A DNA stretch of 64,000 nt, taken from Gp6-AA40 sp035293405 (GTDB lineage Bacteria; Acidobacteriota; Vicinamibacteria; Vicinamibacterales; UBA2999). The stretch covers positions 1 through 64,000 of the forward strand of contig DATDOE010000061.1 in NCBI GenBank assembly GCA_035293405.1, in the 5' to 3' direction. The notes under the pieces were generated by a model. The model did not search any database, was not told the origin of the DNA, and saw nothing but the letters and a program-made list of their open reading frames with translations. Of this stretch, positions 17,983 through 26,357 are shown piece by piece (within the stretch, counting starts at the first letter, position 1; the number at the start of each line of letters is the position of its first letter). Both the position numbers and the translations under genes were made by a program.

Positions 17983-17988
17983 ATTATA
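17983..17988 (-). promoter_or_regulatory. -10 element implying a leaderless mRNA
   Basis: On the minus strand TATAAT is followed by GGGGAC and then the ATG of the zinc-ribbon gene. With the standard spacing the first transcribed base would be the A of the ATG. No Shine-Dalgarno sequence is needed in this arrangement. Confidence 0.5.
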
Positions 17989-18034
17989 TTCGCCATATTC
18001 GCCGCGTCCGTTACCCCTCCGTACACACCGAGGC

Positions 18035-18062
18035 GTAGGGGCGACGCATGCGTCGCCCCTAC
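18035..18062. repeat. 28-base perfect palindrome
   Basis: GTAGGGGCGACGCA followed directly by its exact reverse complement. It lies four bases beyond the DUF1501 stop. It has no U-tract and no loop, so it resembles a dispersed palindromic repeat more than a terminator, although a cruciform or RNA stem at a gene end could stop transcription. Confidence 0.85.
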
Positions 18063-18066
18063 CGTG

Positions 18067-19338
18067 TCATACGCGAATAATGCCCAGGGGTGTGGCGGCT
18101 GTGTAACGCGGGAACACCTGGCCGAGGGCCTCCGGCGTCAGGCTCAGGTGCCGCGTCGCGACCTCGCTGAAGACGTCGCGGAAGTCAGTCGTGACCGCCA
18201 GGTCGCGGCCCTCGAATCGCTGATGCTCGCGGAGCCCTGGCCAGCGGCCATAGACCTTCTTGCCCTTCACGGGGCCGCCGATGAGGAGCATCGCGTTGCC
18301 GTGACCATGGTCCGTCCCGCGGTTGCCGTTCTCCGCCGCCGCCCGCCCGAACTCGGACATCGTCAGGATCACCGTGTCGGACATGCGCTCGCCGAGGTCG
18401 GCGGCCAGCGCCGCAAGGCCGTGGGCGAGATCGTCGAGGCGCTGGGCAAGCTGACCGGTTGCGCCGCCTTCACCGACGTGATGATCCCAGTTGCCTGATT
18501 CCGCGAACGCGATCTCGAGGCCCACGTCGGCCTTGGCGATTCGCGCAATCTCCTGCAGTGCTTGTCCAAACGGAGAGCGGGGATACTCGACACCGGCCGC
18601 CGGCTGATACGGGCCGGAGCTGGCCGTCCGCAGCGTGCGCATCGCCTCGAATGCGGCTTGCGCGCTGCTGCTGAGCAACGGGTTTGCGGCCCCGGCGTAC
18701 GCCGTTTCGAGCGCCCGTTCGGCGCCCATGCCACCTTGCACGTCGAACGATTCAACGCTGCCGACGGCCAGCGAAGGCGCGCGTCCCTTGAGCGACCGAG
18801 GCATCTGTCGCGCGACCGCAACGCCTCGTAGCGGCGACTGGTCACCGCCAGCCGCCTGTAGATAGCGATTGAGCCATCCGTCCCTGGTGCTCTTCACGCC
18901 CGGAGTTGCGGTCTCCATGTAGTCCTGCGCGTCGAAGTGCGACCGCGTCTGATCCGCGGATCCGCAGGCGTGGACGACGGCGAGCACGCTGTTCTCCCAT
19001 AACGGAACGAGTGGCGCCATCCGGGGATGCAGACCGAAGAAGCCGTCCAGATCGAGGCTGGCGTCCGCGCTTCCAGGCTTGGCGATCGCGATTGACGGGC
19101 GGAGCGAGTAGTAATCCGCCTCGCCGTATGGCACCACCATGTTCAGGCCATCCACGGCGCCGCGCTGGAAGATCGCGATGAGGAGACGCCGCCGCGGCGA
19201 TGCGGCGGCCGCGGCGCGGGTCAGGAACGACGGCGCGAAGCCGAGCGACAGCATCGCCATTGCGCCAGACTTGAGAAAAATGCGTCTGTCTGTCAGTGGT
19301 CGGTTCTCGGTTCGTGGTTCTCGGTCTTGGCTCGCCAC
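18067..19338 (-). CDS. DUF1501 family protein with Tat signal
   Basis: 423 residues from a GTG start that overlaps the TAG of the DUF1800 gene by one base and has AGAGGAG just upstream. The N-terminus holds a twin-arginine signal (TDRRIFLKSGAMAMLSLGF). The body shows the alkaline-phosphatase/sulfatase-like features of DUF1501: FQRGAVDGLNMVVPYGEADY, HFDAQDYMET, NWDHH, MSEFGR and GTDHGHGNAMLLIGG. These proteins are almost always encoded next to DUF1800 proteins, as here; the pair is thought to act in the periplasm but its reaction is not established. The first residues are encoded by a heptamer-like repeat (CGGTTCT/CGGTTCG). Confidence 0.9.
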   Translation of the reverse strand: MASQDREPRTENRPLTDRRIFLKSGAMAMLSLGFAPSFLTRAAAAASPRRRLLIAIFQRGAVDGLNMVVPYGEADYYSLRPSIAIAKPGSADASLDLDGFFGLHPRMAPLVPLWENSVLAVVHACGSADQTRSHFDAQDYMETATPGVKSTRDGWLNRYLQAAGGDQSPLRGVAVARQMPRSLKGRAPSLAVGSVESFDVQGGMGAERALETAYAGAANPLLSSSAQAAFEAMRTLRTASSGPYQPAAGVEYPRSPFGQALQEIARIAKADVGLEIAFAESGNWDHHVGEGGATGQLAQRLDDLAHGLAALAADLGERMSDTVILTMSEFGRAAAENGNRGTDHGHGNAMLLIGGPVKGKKVYGRWPGLREHQRFEGRDLAVTTDFRDVFSEVATRHLSLTPEALGQVFPRYTAATPLGIIRV

Positions 19339-20816
19339 TATCTCCTCTGAAACTCCGGTCCGCCAATGACGGCGGCCTGGGCGCCGGCGATCTGCTGGGC
19401 CACGTTCATCCGGGTAACGAGCGCGCCGGCGGTGATCCACGTCTCGGCGGTGTCGTCGTAGCCGGTCGGCGGCTGGCACATATACGGCTGCATGCCGAGC
19501 TGCTGCAGCGCGCGCAGCACCTGCCTCGGATCGGAGAGCTCACGTCCGGTCGCGCGCAGCGCGCTCGCGACGAACTCGAGTGGCGTCTTCATCTTGGTCC
19601 GGCGCATCTCGGCGGCGAAGAACTCCGGCGACGTGATCACCGCCCGCACGACTTCACGGAGGTTGCCGCCGGTTTCCTGGAACCGCGCCGCGACACGCCC
19701 GACGAGCGCCTCCGACGGATCATCGCTGACGAACCGGCGTGCGAGCTTGGTGGCGATATGCCGCGCCGTTGCCGGGTGCGAGGCGACGATGTCGAGGACG
19801 CGCTCGCCATCGTCGATGCCGCCGCCCGCGTTGATCGTGTGTCCGAGGACGCTCTTGGCGCCCGTGTCATGGAGTGCCGGCGTGAAGCGGAACTCATTGC
19901 CAACGTCGTCCATGGTCATCTGCTGGCCGCCTGCGCCGGCGTCCGCACGGGGCCGGCGAGCTCCGCCGCGATCCTGACGACCGATGGTCCAGCCGGTGAA
20001 CGCCCGCGCCACTTCGACGACGTCCTGTTGCGAGTAGCCGCCGTCGACACCGAGCGTGTGCAGCTCGAGCAGCTCGCGGCCGTAGTTCTCGTTGAGCCCG
20101 CGCTTGCGCGGCTGCGCGTTGTTTGCCTGTGCAGGTTGACGGCCCGCTCTCCGCTGCTGCCGCGGCTTCTGCAGGTCGAGCGCACGCTCCGCGGCTTCTG
20201 GATCCGCGCTCAGCCAGTTGTCCAGATAGAAAAGCATCGCGGGGCTCTTCGCCGTGGCCCCGAGGAGATCGCGAAACCGTCCGAGTACGTGCGGCCGTAT
20301 CGCGTCGCGTTCGTAGTCCGGCAGGAAGAGGCTGGTTCGCCCTTTGCCCGCGAAGACGTTGAAATGGTTGAACCAGAAATCGACGAGCACTTCCTCGAGC
20401 TGTCGTTCGCTGTAGACGGCGCGCACGATCTTGGCTTCTGCGAGCGCTTGCACCGACTGGCGCCCGAACTGCCGAGCCTCGCGCGGCGAGGAGATCGAGG
20501 CCGGCCGCACGGGCGGCGACGGAAGACGCCCGGCCAGGCCGGCATCGTCAATGCGCGAGGGCGTGAGCTGCTGGTCGATCCAGGCTGCGAGGCCGAGCTT
20601 CAGCACCCCATCGATATCACCCGGCCGCGGGCCAAAGGTGAGCCGGTTCAGCGCGTGTTCCACCGCATCGCGATCGCTCGGGATTGCGGCCCCGGCCCTT
20701 GCGGAAGCGATCGACGAGCCGGTCCGTTGGGACTGGCCGACGTCGGCGGCCGGGGTGGACTGGCCCGTGGTGAATACCACCACGAGGAGCACGCTCACAG
20801 TTGCGATTCTGCGCAT
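19338..20816 (-). CDS. DUF1800 family secreted protein
   Basis: 492 residues with signal peptide MRRIATVSVLLVVVFTTGQS. DUF1800 hallmarks are present: HALNRLTFGPRPGDID and WIDQQLTPSRID near the N-terminus, LVDFWFNHFNVFAGKG, then NENYGRELLELHTLGVDGGYSQQDVVEVARAFTGWTI (quoted in overlapping parts), ATKLARRFVSD and TPLEFVASALRATG. Residues about 235-262 are a Gln/Arg-rich low-complexity insert. Co-transcribed and translationally coupled with the DUF1501 gene. Function unknown. Confidence 0.9.
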   Translation of the reverse strand: MRRIATVSVLLVVVFTTGQSTPAADVGQSQRTGSSIASARAGAAIPSDRDAVEHALNRLTFGPRPGDIDGVLKLGLAAWIDQQLTPSRIDDAGLAGRLPSPPVRPASISSPREARQFGRQSVQALAEAKIVRAVYSERQLEEVLVDFWFNHFNVFAGKGRTSLFLPDYERDAIRPHVLGRFRDLLGATAKSPAMLFYLDNWLSADPEAAERALDLQKPRQQRRAGRQPAQANNAQPRKRGLNENYGRELLELHTLGVDGGYSQQDVVEVARAFTGWTIGRQDRGGARRPRADAGAGGQQMTMDDVGNEFRFTPALHDTGAKSVLGHTINAGGGIDDGERVLDIVASHPATARHIATKLARRFVSDDPSEALVGRVAARFQETGGNLREVVRAVITSPEFFAAEMRRTKMKTPLEFVASALRATGRELSDPRQVLRALQQLGMQPYMCQPPTGYDDTAETWITAGALVTRMNVAQQIAGAQAAVIGGPEFQRR

Positions 20817-20876
20817 CTCCGGACCCTCAAGAAAAAAGGACGGCTGTGGGTTAGACGGAGGATACCGCTTCGGAGT

Positions 20877-21005
20877 GAACTCCCAACTCCCCCCAAAGGG
20901 CTCTGGGCTTTGGGCTTTAGGCGAAGCCCCGCCGAAGCGCGCGTGGACTCATGAGCGGGAAGGCGGGGGAGTTGGCTCGGAGATCGGGTTGGGAGTTGGG
21001 AGTTG
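20877..21005. repeat. inverted GTTGGGA-type arrays downstream of glgP
   Basis: GAACTCCCAACTCCC (20877 on) and GGAGTTGG...GTTGGGAGTTGGGAGTTG (to 21005) form inverted arms around low-complexity text (GGGCTCTGGGCTTTGGGCTTTAGGCG) and a GAAGCCCCGCCGAAGC piece. The right arm ends exactly at the glgP stop codon. It also contains GGCTCGGAGATCGGG, shared with the elements at 35512 and 37766. No gene is seen in 20817-21005. Confidence 0.85.
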
Positions 21006-23144
21006 TTATCGAGTCAGCGTCTCTCGTCGGACCGCGGGGAGGTACATGTCCCGCACGTAGTCCTTCACCATTCGCCGCGCCGTGAATCTGGGAAGGACGG
21101 TCCGCATCGACTGTTTGACGATCTGCAGCCACCGCCGGGGAATGCCCCGTTCGTCGCGCTCGTAGTAGGTGGGCACGAGCTGCTCTTCGATCAGCGTATA
21201 CATGGCCTGCGCATCGGCCCAGTCCTGCGCACCGTGATCGTTCGGATCGGCATGGCCCTCGATCAGCCATCCGTTGTCGCCGGTAAAGCCCTCGGCCCAC
21301 CAGCCGTCCCCGATCGACATGTGCGGAGTGCCGTTGATGGCCGCCTTCATCCCGCTCGTGCCGCTGGCTTCAAGCGGCTTGCGCGGGTTGTTCATCCACA
21401 CATCGCACCCCTGGACGAGGTAGTGAGCCACGTGCAGGTCGTAGTCGTCCACGAACCCGATGCGCCCGCCGAATTTCGGATCGAGCGCTCGCCGGTAGAT
21501 CCGCTGCAGGTGGTGCTTGCCCACGTCGTCGGCGGGGTGCGCTTTGCCGGCAAAGACGAACTGCACGGCGCGTCCCGACGCGGTGAGGATGCGCGCCAGC
21601 CGATCGGGGTCGAGGAAGATCAGCTCGGGACGCTTGTAGCCCGTGAAGCGGCGCGCGAATCCGATCGTCAGCGTGTTGTGATCGAACATCGTGGCGGCGG
21701 CGACGATACGCGCCGCGCTCACGTGCTCCTGCGTCCAGCGGTTGCGCGCGCGCTCGCGGACAAAGTTGAAGAGAAACGCTCGCAGCGCCTGGCGCGCGGC
21801 CCACAGCTCCTCGTCCGGGATGTCCATGACGCGATCCGCAAACGCCGGGTCGTCGTGATAGTCGAGCCAATCGGGGCCCAGATGGCGCTCGAAAAGCGCC
21901 CCGATCTCGGCTGAAATCCACGTCGGCACGTGGACGCCGTTGGTGATGGACCGGACCGGCAGCGACTCGAACGGTACGCCCGGCCAGATCGACTGCCACA
22001 TCTGTTTGGTGACTTCGCCGTGCAGCCGGCTGACGCCGTTCACCGCGCCGCTCGTCCGGAGCGCGAGCGCGGTCATGTTGAACATCGGCCCATTGCCATT
22101 GTCGTAGTTGCCGAGCGCCAGAAACCGCTCGCGGTGAGCGCCGATGTCGCCCCACGCGCCCGCCAGGTGTGTCTCCACGAGATGGAAGGGAAACGCATCG
22201 TGGCCGGCCGCGACTGGGGTGTGCGTGGTGAAGACGGTGGTGCGACGCACCTCGTCGAGCGCGTTCTCGAAGCTCGCTCCGGCCTCGCAGAGATCGCGGA
22301 TGCGCTGCACCGCGACGAAGGCGGCGTGCCCTTCGTTGAGGTGATAGGCCGACGGATGACAGCCCATCGCCTTCAGCACCCGCACGCCACCGATGCCGAG
22401 GATGATCTCCTGCTGGACGCGCGTCTCGCGGTCGCCGCCGTACAGACGCGCCGACAGCTCGCGATCCCATGGCGCGTTCTCTTCGAGATCGGTGTCGAGC
22501 AGGAAGAGCGTCACGCGGCCGACCTGCACTCGCCACACCGCCACCAGCACGGTTCGATTGCCGAGTGGAACGGCCGTGATGCACGGCTTGCCCTCGCTCG
22601 TGATCGCGGGCGCGATCGCGGCGGCGGTCCAGGTCAACTTCTCGTAGACCTCTTCCTGCCAGCCGTCCGAGGTGAGGTTCTGGTGGAAATAGCCCTGCGG
22701 GTACATGAAGCCGACGCCGATGAGCGGGACGCCGAGGTCGCTGGCTTCCTTGCAGTGGTCGCCGGCCAGCACGCCGAGCCCGCCGGCGTAGATCGGCAGC
22801 GATTGATGCAGCGCGAACTCGGCGGAGAAGTAGGCGATGGTCTTGCCCATGAGGTCCGGGCAGTGACTCTCGCACCACGTGTTGCGGGCCGCGCGCGCCG
22901 CGTCGAGCCGGGCGATCACATGGTCGTAGCTGCCGAGCCAGGCGGGATCGGAGACGGCGCGATCGAACGCCTCCCGCGACAGCAGTTGCAGCATGCGAAT
23001 CGGGTTGTGCGCCGTCTGGCGCCACACGGAGTAATCGAGGCGCCGGAACACGCTCCGTGCCTCGGGCGTCCAGCTCCACCACAGGTCGTTCGCCAAGGCA
23101 TCGAGCCGGTTGATCCGTTCCGGGAGTCGGGTCATCTCATTCAT
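21006..23144 (-). CDS. glgP: alpha-glucan (glycogen) phosphorylase, short GT35 form
   Basis: Releases glucose-1-phosphate from glycogen or maltodextrin using pyridoxal phosphate. 712 residues, the shorter bacterial/archaeal alpha-glucan phosphorylase type with N-terminal DUF3417-like helices (INRLDALANDLWWSWTPEA). Substrate and PLP sites are visible: PIYAGGLGVLAGDHCKEASD, HLNEGHAAF, ITNGVHVPTW, FARRFTGYKRPEL and the PLP-lysine motif EASGTSGMKAAINGT (Lys600). It overlaps the dehydratase-like gene by eight bases. Cytoplasmic storage metabolism. Confidence 0.95.
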   Translation of the reverse strand: MNEMTRLPERINRLDALANDLWWSWTPEARSVFRRLDYSVWRQTAHNPIRMLQLLSREAFDRAVSDPAWLGSYDHVIARLDAARAARNTWCESHCPDLMGKTIAYFSAEFALHQSLPIYAGGLGVLAGDHCKEASDLGVPLIGVGFMYPQGYFHQNLTSDGWQEEVYEKLTWTAAAIAPAITSEGKPCITAVPLGNRTVLVAVWRVQVGRVTLFLLDTDLEENAPWDRELSARLYGGDRETRVQQEIILGIGGVRVLKAMGCHPSAYHLNEGHAAFVAVQRIRDLCEAGASFENALDEVRRTTVFTTHTPVAAGHDAFPFHLVETHLAGAWGDIGAHRERFLALGNYDNGNGPMFNMTALALRTSGAVNGVSRLHGEVTKQMWQSIWPGVPFESLPVRSITNGVHVPTWISAEIGALFERHLGPDWLDYHDDPAFADRVMDIPDEELWAARQALRAFLFNFVRERARNRWTQEHVSAARIVAAATMFDHNTLTIGFARRFTGYKRPELIFLDPDRLARILTASGRAVQFVFAGKAHPADDVGKHHLQRIYRRALDPKFGGRIGFVDDYDLHVAHYLVQGCDVWMNNPRKPLEASGTSGMKAAINGTPHMSIGDGWWAEGFTGDNGWLIEGHADPNDHGAQDWADAQAMYTLIEEQLVPTYYERDERGIPRRWLQIVKQSMRTVLPRFTARRMVKDYVRDMYLPAVRRETLTR

Positions 23145-24129
23145 TCACAGCCTTCACAAGCGTCGCGAACGTCCCCAGATCGATGTTGCCGCCGGAGACG
23201 ATCGCGACAATCGTACCCTGCACGCGTCCGGTCAGCGCCGCCGCCACGGCACATGCCGCCGCGCCCTCCATGATCACGTGGCAGCGATTGGCCACCAGCG
23301 TCATGGCCGCGGCCGCGTCCGAGAGCGGCACCACAATCGAACGTTCGACCAGTGTGGACAGCAGGGGCCACATCGTCGGGAGCACAGACCGGCCACCCGC
23401 ACCGTCCACAAACGACGCCCGCCAGCCTTCGAAGGTGCTCGGGTAGCCGTTGCGCAGAGATGCGTCGAGCGGCGCCGCCGTTTCCGGCTCGGCGGCGATG
23501 ATGCGTGCGCGGGGGCGGAGCGCGCGCACGGCGGATCCCACTCCGCTCAGTAGCCCGCCGCCGCCCACCGGTCCGATGACCGCATCGACGTGCGGGAGAT
23601 CCTCGACGATCTCGAGACCGAGCGTGCCGTTGCCGGCGATGAACCGATCATCGTCGAAGGGATGGATGAAATGGCCGTGCATGCGCGGCGATGCGTGGGC
23701 CTCGACCGTCCGCCAGCACTCGTCGTAGCTCGCCGGGACCAGGGTGGCGCCAAGCTGCTGGATGGTATCGACCTTCGTGCGCGGAGCGGTGTCGGCGACC
23801 ATCACCGAACAGGAGACGCCGGCATGGCGCGCGGCCAGCGCCACGCCCAGTGCGGCGTTGCCGGCGCTGACGGTCCAGATCCCCTCGCGACGTGCCTCGG
23901 CCGTCAGTTGCCGGACGGCGTTGTGGGCCCCGCGAATCTTGAAGGAGCCGATCGGCTGCAGTGTTTCGAGCTTCAGAAAGATCTCGGAACCGTCGAGCGG
24001 CGCGCCCGGAACCCGGGGGAGTTCCAGCCGGATCAACGGCGTGCGCACGACGAGATCGTAGAGGGCTCCTGCGGCCGCCTGAATGTCATGGAGCGGAATG
24101 TCACGCACGCGAAACGAGCATGCTAGCAC
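23137..24129 (-). CDS. threonine/serine dehydratase-like PLP enzyme
   Basis: 330 residues of fold-type II PLP enzymes. TPLIRLELPRV, KLETLQPIGSFKIRGA (PLP Lys64), VSAGNAALGVALAARHAG, the phosphate-binding GPVGGGGLLSG and C-terminal VAIVSGGNIDLG are the threonine dehydratase/serine racemase pattern. The product would be a 2-oxo acid plus ammonia, or a racemised amino acid. There is no C-terminal ACT domain, so a catabolic, unregulated form is likely. The start is uncertain: GTG at 24129, or GTG at 24108 giving RDIPLHDIQAA. It overlaps glgP by eight bases. Confidence 0.88.
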   Translation of the reverse strand: MLACSFRVRDIPLHDIQAAAGALYDLVVRTPLIRLELPRVPGAPLDGSEIFLKLETLQPIGSFKIRGAHNAVRQLTAEARREGIWTVSAGNAALGVALAARHAGVSCSVMVADTAPRTKVDTIQQLGATLVPASYDECWRTVEAHASPRMHGHFIHPFDDDRFIAGNGTLGLEIVEDLPHVDAVIGPVGGGGLLSGVGSAVRALRPRARIIAAEPETAAPLDASLRNGYPSTFEGWRASFVDGAGGRSVLPTMWPLLSTLVERSIVVPLSDAAAAMTLVANRCHVIMEGAAACAVAAALTGRVQGTIVAIVSGGNIDLGTFATLVKAVNE

Positions 24130-24203
24130 GCGTCCGCGGGCCCTGGGACGTGGCGCCGCCAGTGGCTCAGGACCCTCTGATGATGTTATGCTGAAGGCTC
24201 CGC

Positions 24204-24416
24204 ATGGCTAGAAACGCAAGGCCCACCGCCGCGAAGCGCGAGCGCGAGAAAGCGCTGATTGAGCGCCGTCAGCAGAAGGCCGCCCGCCGTCAGGACGCGA
24301 AAGTGCGCCAGCCCGGCAACGCGGGCGAGGCTGATGGAGGCGATCCCGACATCGCCCACATCAAGCTCGGTCCGCAGCCGCTCGCCGACTGGCAGCTCGA
24401 CGAAGAAAACGAATAG
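24204..24416 (+). CDS. small highly charged protein of unknown function
   Basis: 70 residues. A basic helical first half (AKREREKALIERRQQKAARR) is followed by a Gly/Asp-rich turn and an acidic end (IKLGPQPLADWQLDEENE). No transmembrane segment or signal. A weak AAGG ribosome-binding site precedes the ATG. Coding status is supported by high third-position GC and a clean start and stop, but I do not recognise a family. Its stop codon TAG abuts a 9-base tandem array. Confidence 0.6.
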   Translation: MARNARPTAAKREREKALIERRQQKAARRQDAKVRQPGNAGEADGGDPDIAHIKLGPQPLADWQLDEENE

Positions 24417-24524
24417 ATTCGTTCGAACCGTTCGAACCGTTCGGACGTTCTGACTTCGAACGCCCCGAACGCCCCGAACGCCCCGAACGATCCGAACGAT
24501 CCGAACGATCCGAACGATCTTTCG
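24415..24524. repeat. 9-base tandem arrays in inverted arrangement
   Basis: Left: TTCGAACCG units (24421-24450). Right: three CGCCCCGAA then four CGATCCGAA units (to about 24515), ending at the stop of the next gene. The right half is the inverse of the TCGTTCGGA units at 8938-8979. The arms could pair. This fills the whole gap between the convergent genes 24204 and 24525. Confidence 0.88.
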
Positions 24525-25274
24525 TTAGTTCGCCGCGAAGCAATACAACAAGCCGGCGCCGCCCGTGGCTACCAGGTTGGGCTGGCTGCAGCCGCGCGAC
24601 CCGTGCGCCGAGTTCCACGACGAGTTGCCGCCGCCGGTGCGGTCGTGGTGCCCGAGCATCACGCTGCCACGTCCGTCGGCATTGCTCGTGTAGTTCGAGC
24701 AGGTCGTGTCCATGTCGCCTGCGACGGCGCGTCCGTGCGAGTCGGAGCCGGTGAGGATGTCGTGTTGATTCGGCATGTCGCCGACGCCGTTGACCGGCGC
24801 GCTCTTTTCATTGAGCGAGTTGGTCTTGTTCAGCTGAGCGCGATCGCGCTGCACGTCGCCGTGGAGATCGGCCACGTTGTTGGCGACGAGCGCGCCGCGC
24901 GCGTTGAACCACGGGCCTGCCCCGATACGATCGCGCGCGTTCACGGCCGGCTGGCCGCCGGTGGCCGGCTGGCTCAGATAGGCACGCCACGTGCGTCCCG
25001 GCGGTGTCGCGATGGCGCCGCCCGTCGCCATCTGCGCACAATACGCATCGGCGCCGGCGATGCCACCGTAGTTGGCGCCGTCACCCTTGCCAACGCTGGT
25101 GATGAAGAACGAGGGGGGGCCTGCTGGCCCGCCTCGGCCGGGGCCAGCTCCGCCCGGACGGCCCTGCCCAGGGGCTCCCGGGGCAGCCGGCTGTTGCGGC
25201 GCCTGTGCGAAGGCCACCAGCGTGCCGAGTGCGGCGACCGCGATCACCGCGAGAACATGTTGCATCCTGCGCAT
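24525..25274 (-). CDS. secreted lectin-like protein of unknown function
   Basis: 249 residues. Signal peptide (MQHVLAVIAVAALGTLVAFA), a Pro/Gly/Ala-rich linker with GQGRPGGAGPGRGGP, then a domain beginning FFITSVGKGDGANYGGIAGADAYC and continuing with TWRAYLSQPA, DRIGAGPWFNARGALVA and a C-terminal CSQPNLVATGGAGLLYCF. This resembles a family of exported C-type-lectin/endostatin-like domains (DUF1554-like). Paired cysteines suggest disulfides. Role unknown; possibly surface or matrix binding. Confidence 0.7.
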   Translation of the reverse strand: MRRMQHVLAVIAVAALGTLVAFAQAPQQPAAPGAPGQGRPGGAGPGRGGPAGPPSFFITSVGKGDGANYGGIAGADAYCAQMATGGAIATPPGRTWRAYLSQPATGGQPAVNARDRIGAGPWFNARGALVANNVADLHGDVQRDRAQLNKTNSLNEKSAPVNGVGDMPNQHDILTGSDSHGRAVAGDMDTTCSNYTSNADGRGSVMLGHHDRTGGGNSSWNSAHGSRGCSQPNLVATGGAGLLYCFAAN

Positions 25275-25349
25275 CTCGTCTCCCTCCTGAACGAAAATGG
25301 CTACCAGAAACCCTCAAAGGCCGCCTAAGGTAGCACAAGACCGAGGCCC

Positions 25350-26228
25350 GTGTTCGCACCTGTCCTGATCCGAGTTTGGCGACTCGTCGCCGCCATGTCC
25401 GCGGCCGCGCTGGTCGTGTCGGTGCCCGGAGCCGCGGGACAATCCGGCCCGGCCGATGACACCCTCACCAGTATTGGCGACTACGTCGCGCAGTATTACG
25501 CCCGCGCCCAGAGCATCGTTTCCGAGGAAACCGTCACTATCCAGAGGCTCGGCCGTGACTTGATGTTCGATGGGTTTGCCAGGCGCCTCGTCTATGAGCT
25601 TCGGGTCGAGTGGAATCCCACCGCCATCGGCGACGATTCACCGGCCACGGTGACGCGGCAGCTCCTGACCGTGAATGGCAGGCCGCCGCGGCCGCGCGAC
25701 AAACGTGAGTGCATGGATCCGCGGAATGTGTCGCCCGAACCACTCGCGTTTCTCCTCCCCGACCGCCGGCACAAATACCGGTTCACGGCGGCTGGCGTCG
25801 GGCGCGTCGATGGCCGTGCGGCGGTGATGGTGGACTACCGGTCGCTCGAGGTGGGCGAACCCAAGACCGAATGGTCCGACGAGTGCGTCAACATCGAGTT
25901 GCCCGGACGCGCGCGAGGGCGGGTGTGGGCGGATCCGGCGACCTCGAGAATTCTCCGGGTCGACGAGCAGCTCACCGGCATGGTGGACATCCCGGTGCCA
26001 CCCAAACAGCAGCGCGTGGGCGCGCCAATGTTCATGACCATCGAGCGCGCAGACACGTCGATCCTCTATCGCGAGGTGACGTTCCGTGATCCGGACGAAA
26101 CGCTCCTGCTCCCGGCGACCGTCGAATCGCTGGCCATCGTGAGGAACTCCGGCTCGCCACGCGTGCGGATCACGCAGTCGTTCAGCAACTATCGCCGTTT
26201 CGTGACCGGCTCGCGGATTGTTCCGTAA
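25350..26228 (+). CDS. secreted hypothetical protein
   Basis: 292 residues starting from GTG. The N-terminus is a long signal peptide (VWRLVAAMSAAALVVSVPGAAG). The rest is a beta-rich domain: YYARAQSIVSEETVTIQRL, VYELRVEW, FLLPDRRHKYRFTAAGVGRV, RARGRVWADPATSRILRVDEQLTG and a C-terminal VRITQSFSNYRRF. The layout resembles outer-membrane or lipoprotein-sorting-like beta folds seen in acidobacterial secretomes, but no specific family is recognised. Confidence 0.7.
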   Translation: MFAPVLIRVWRLVAAMSAAALVVSVPGAAGQSGPADDTLTSIGDYVAQYYARAQSIVSEETVTIQRLGRDLMFDGFARRLVYELRVEWNPTAIGDDSPATVTRQLLTVNGRPPRPRDKRECMDPRNVSPEPLAFLLPDRRHKYRFTAAGVGRVDGRAAVMVDYRSLEVGEPKTEWSDECVNIELPGRARGRVWADPATSRILRVDEQLTGMVDIPVPPKQQRVGAPMFMTIERADTSILYREVTFRDPDETLLLPATVESLAIVRNSGSPRVRITQSFSNYRRFVTGSRIVP

Positions 26229-26239
26229 GAAGGGGCGTG

Positions 26240-26326
26240 CGCCCAACTCCCAAACGAAGTTGGAAGTCGGACGTTGAGAGTGGGGAGTTGTAGGTTGGGA
26301 ATTGGCAGTTGGGAGTTGGGAGTTGA
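26240..26326. repeat. GTTGGGAGTTG-type array
   Basis: CCCAACTCCCAAACG on the left and repeated TTGGGAG/TTGGCAG/TTGGAAG units on the right form a partial inverted arrangement starting 12 bases after the stop of the secreted protein. Same family as 20877-21005, 35512-35645 and 37766-37936. Confidence 0.8.
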
Positions 26327-26357
26327 TGTGCGCGGCCGCGCCGCGTGAGGTTTTTAT

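Noticed and set aside
19296..20954. 552-residue plus-strand frame opposite DUF1800
   Set aside because: Antisense shadow; runs through intergenic repeats and has no family features.
21370..23082. 570-residue minus-strand frame inside glgP
   Set aside because: Arg-rich alternative frame of a secure GT35 gene.
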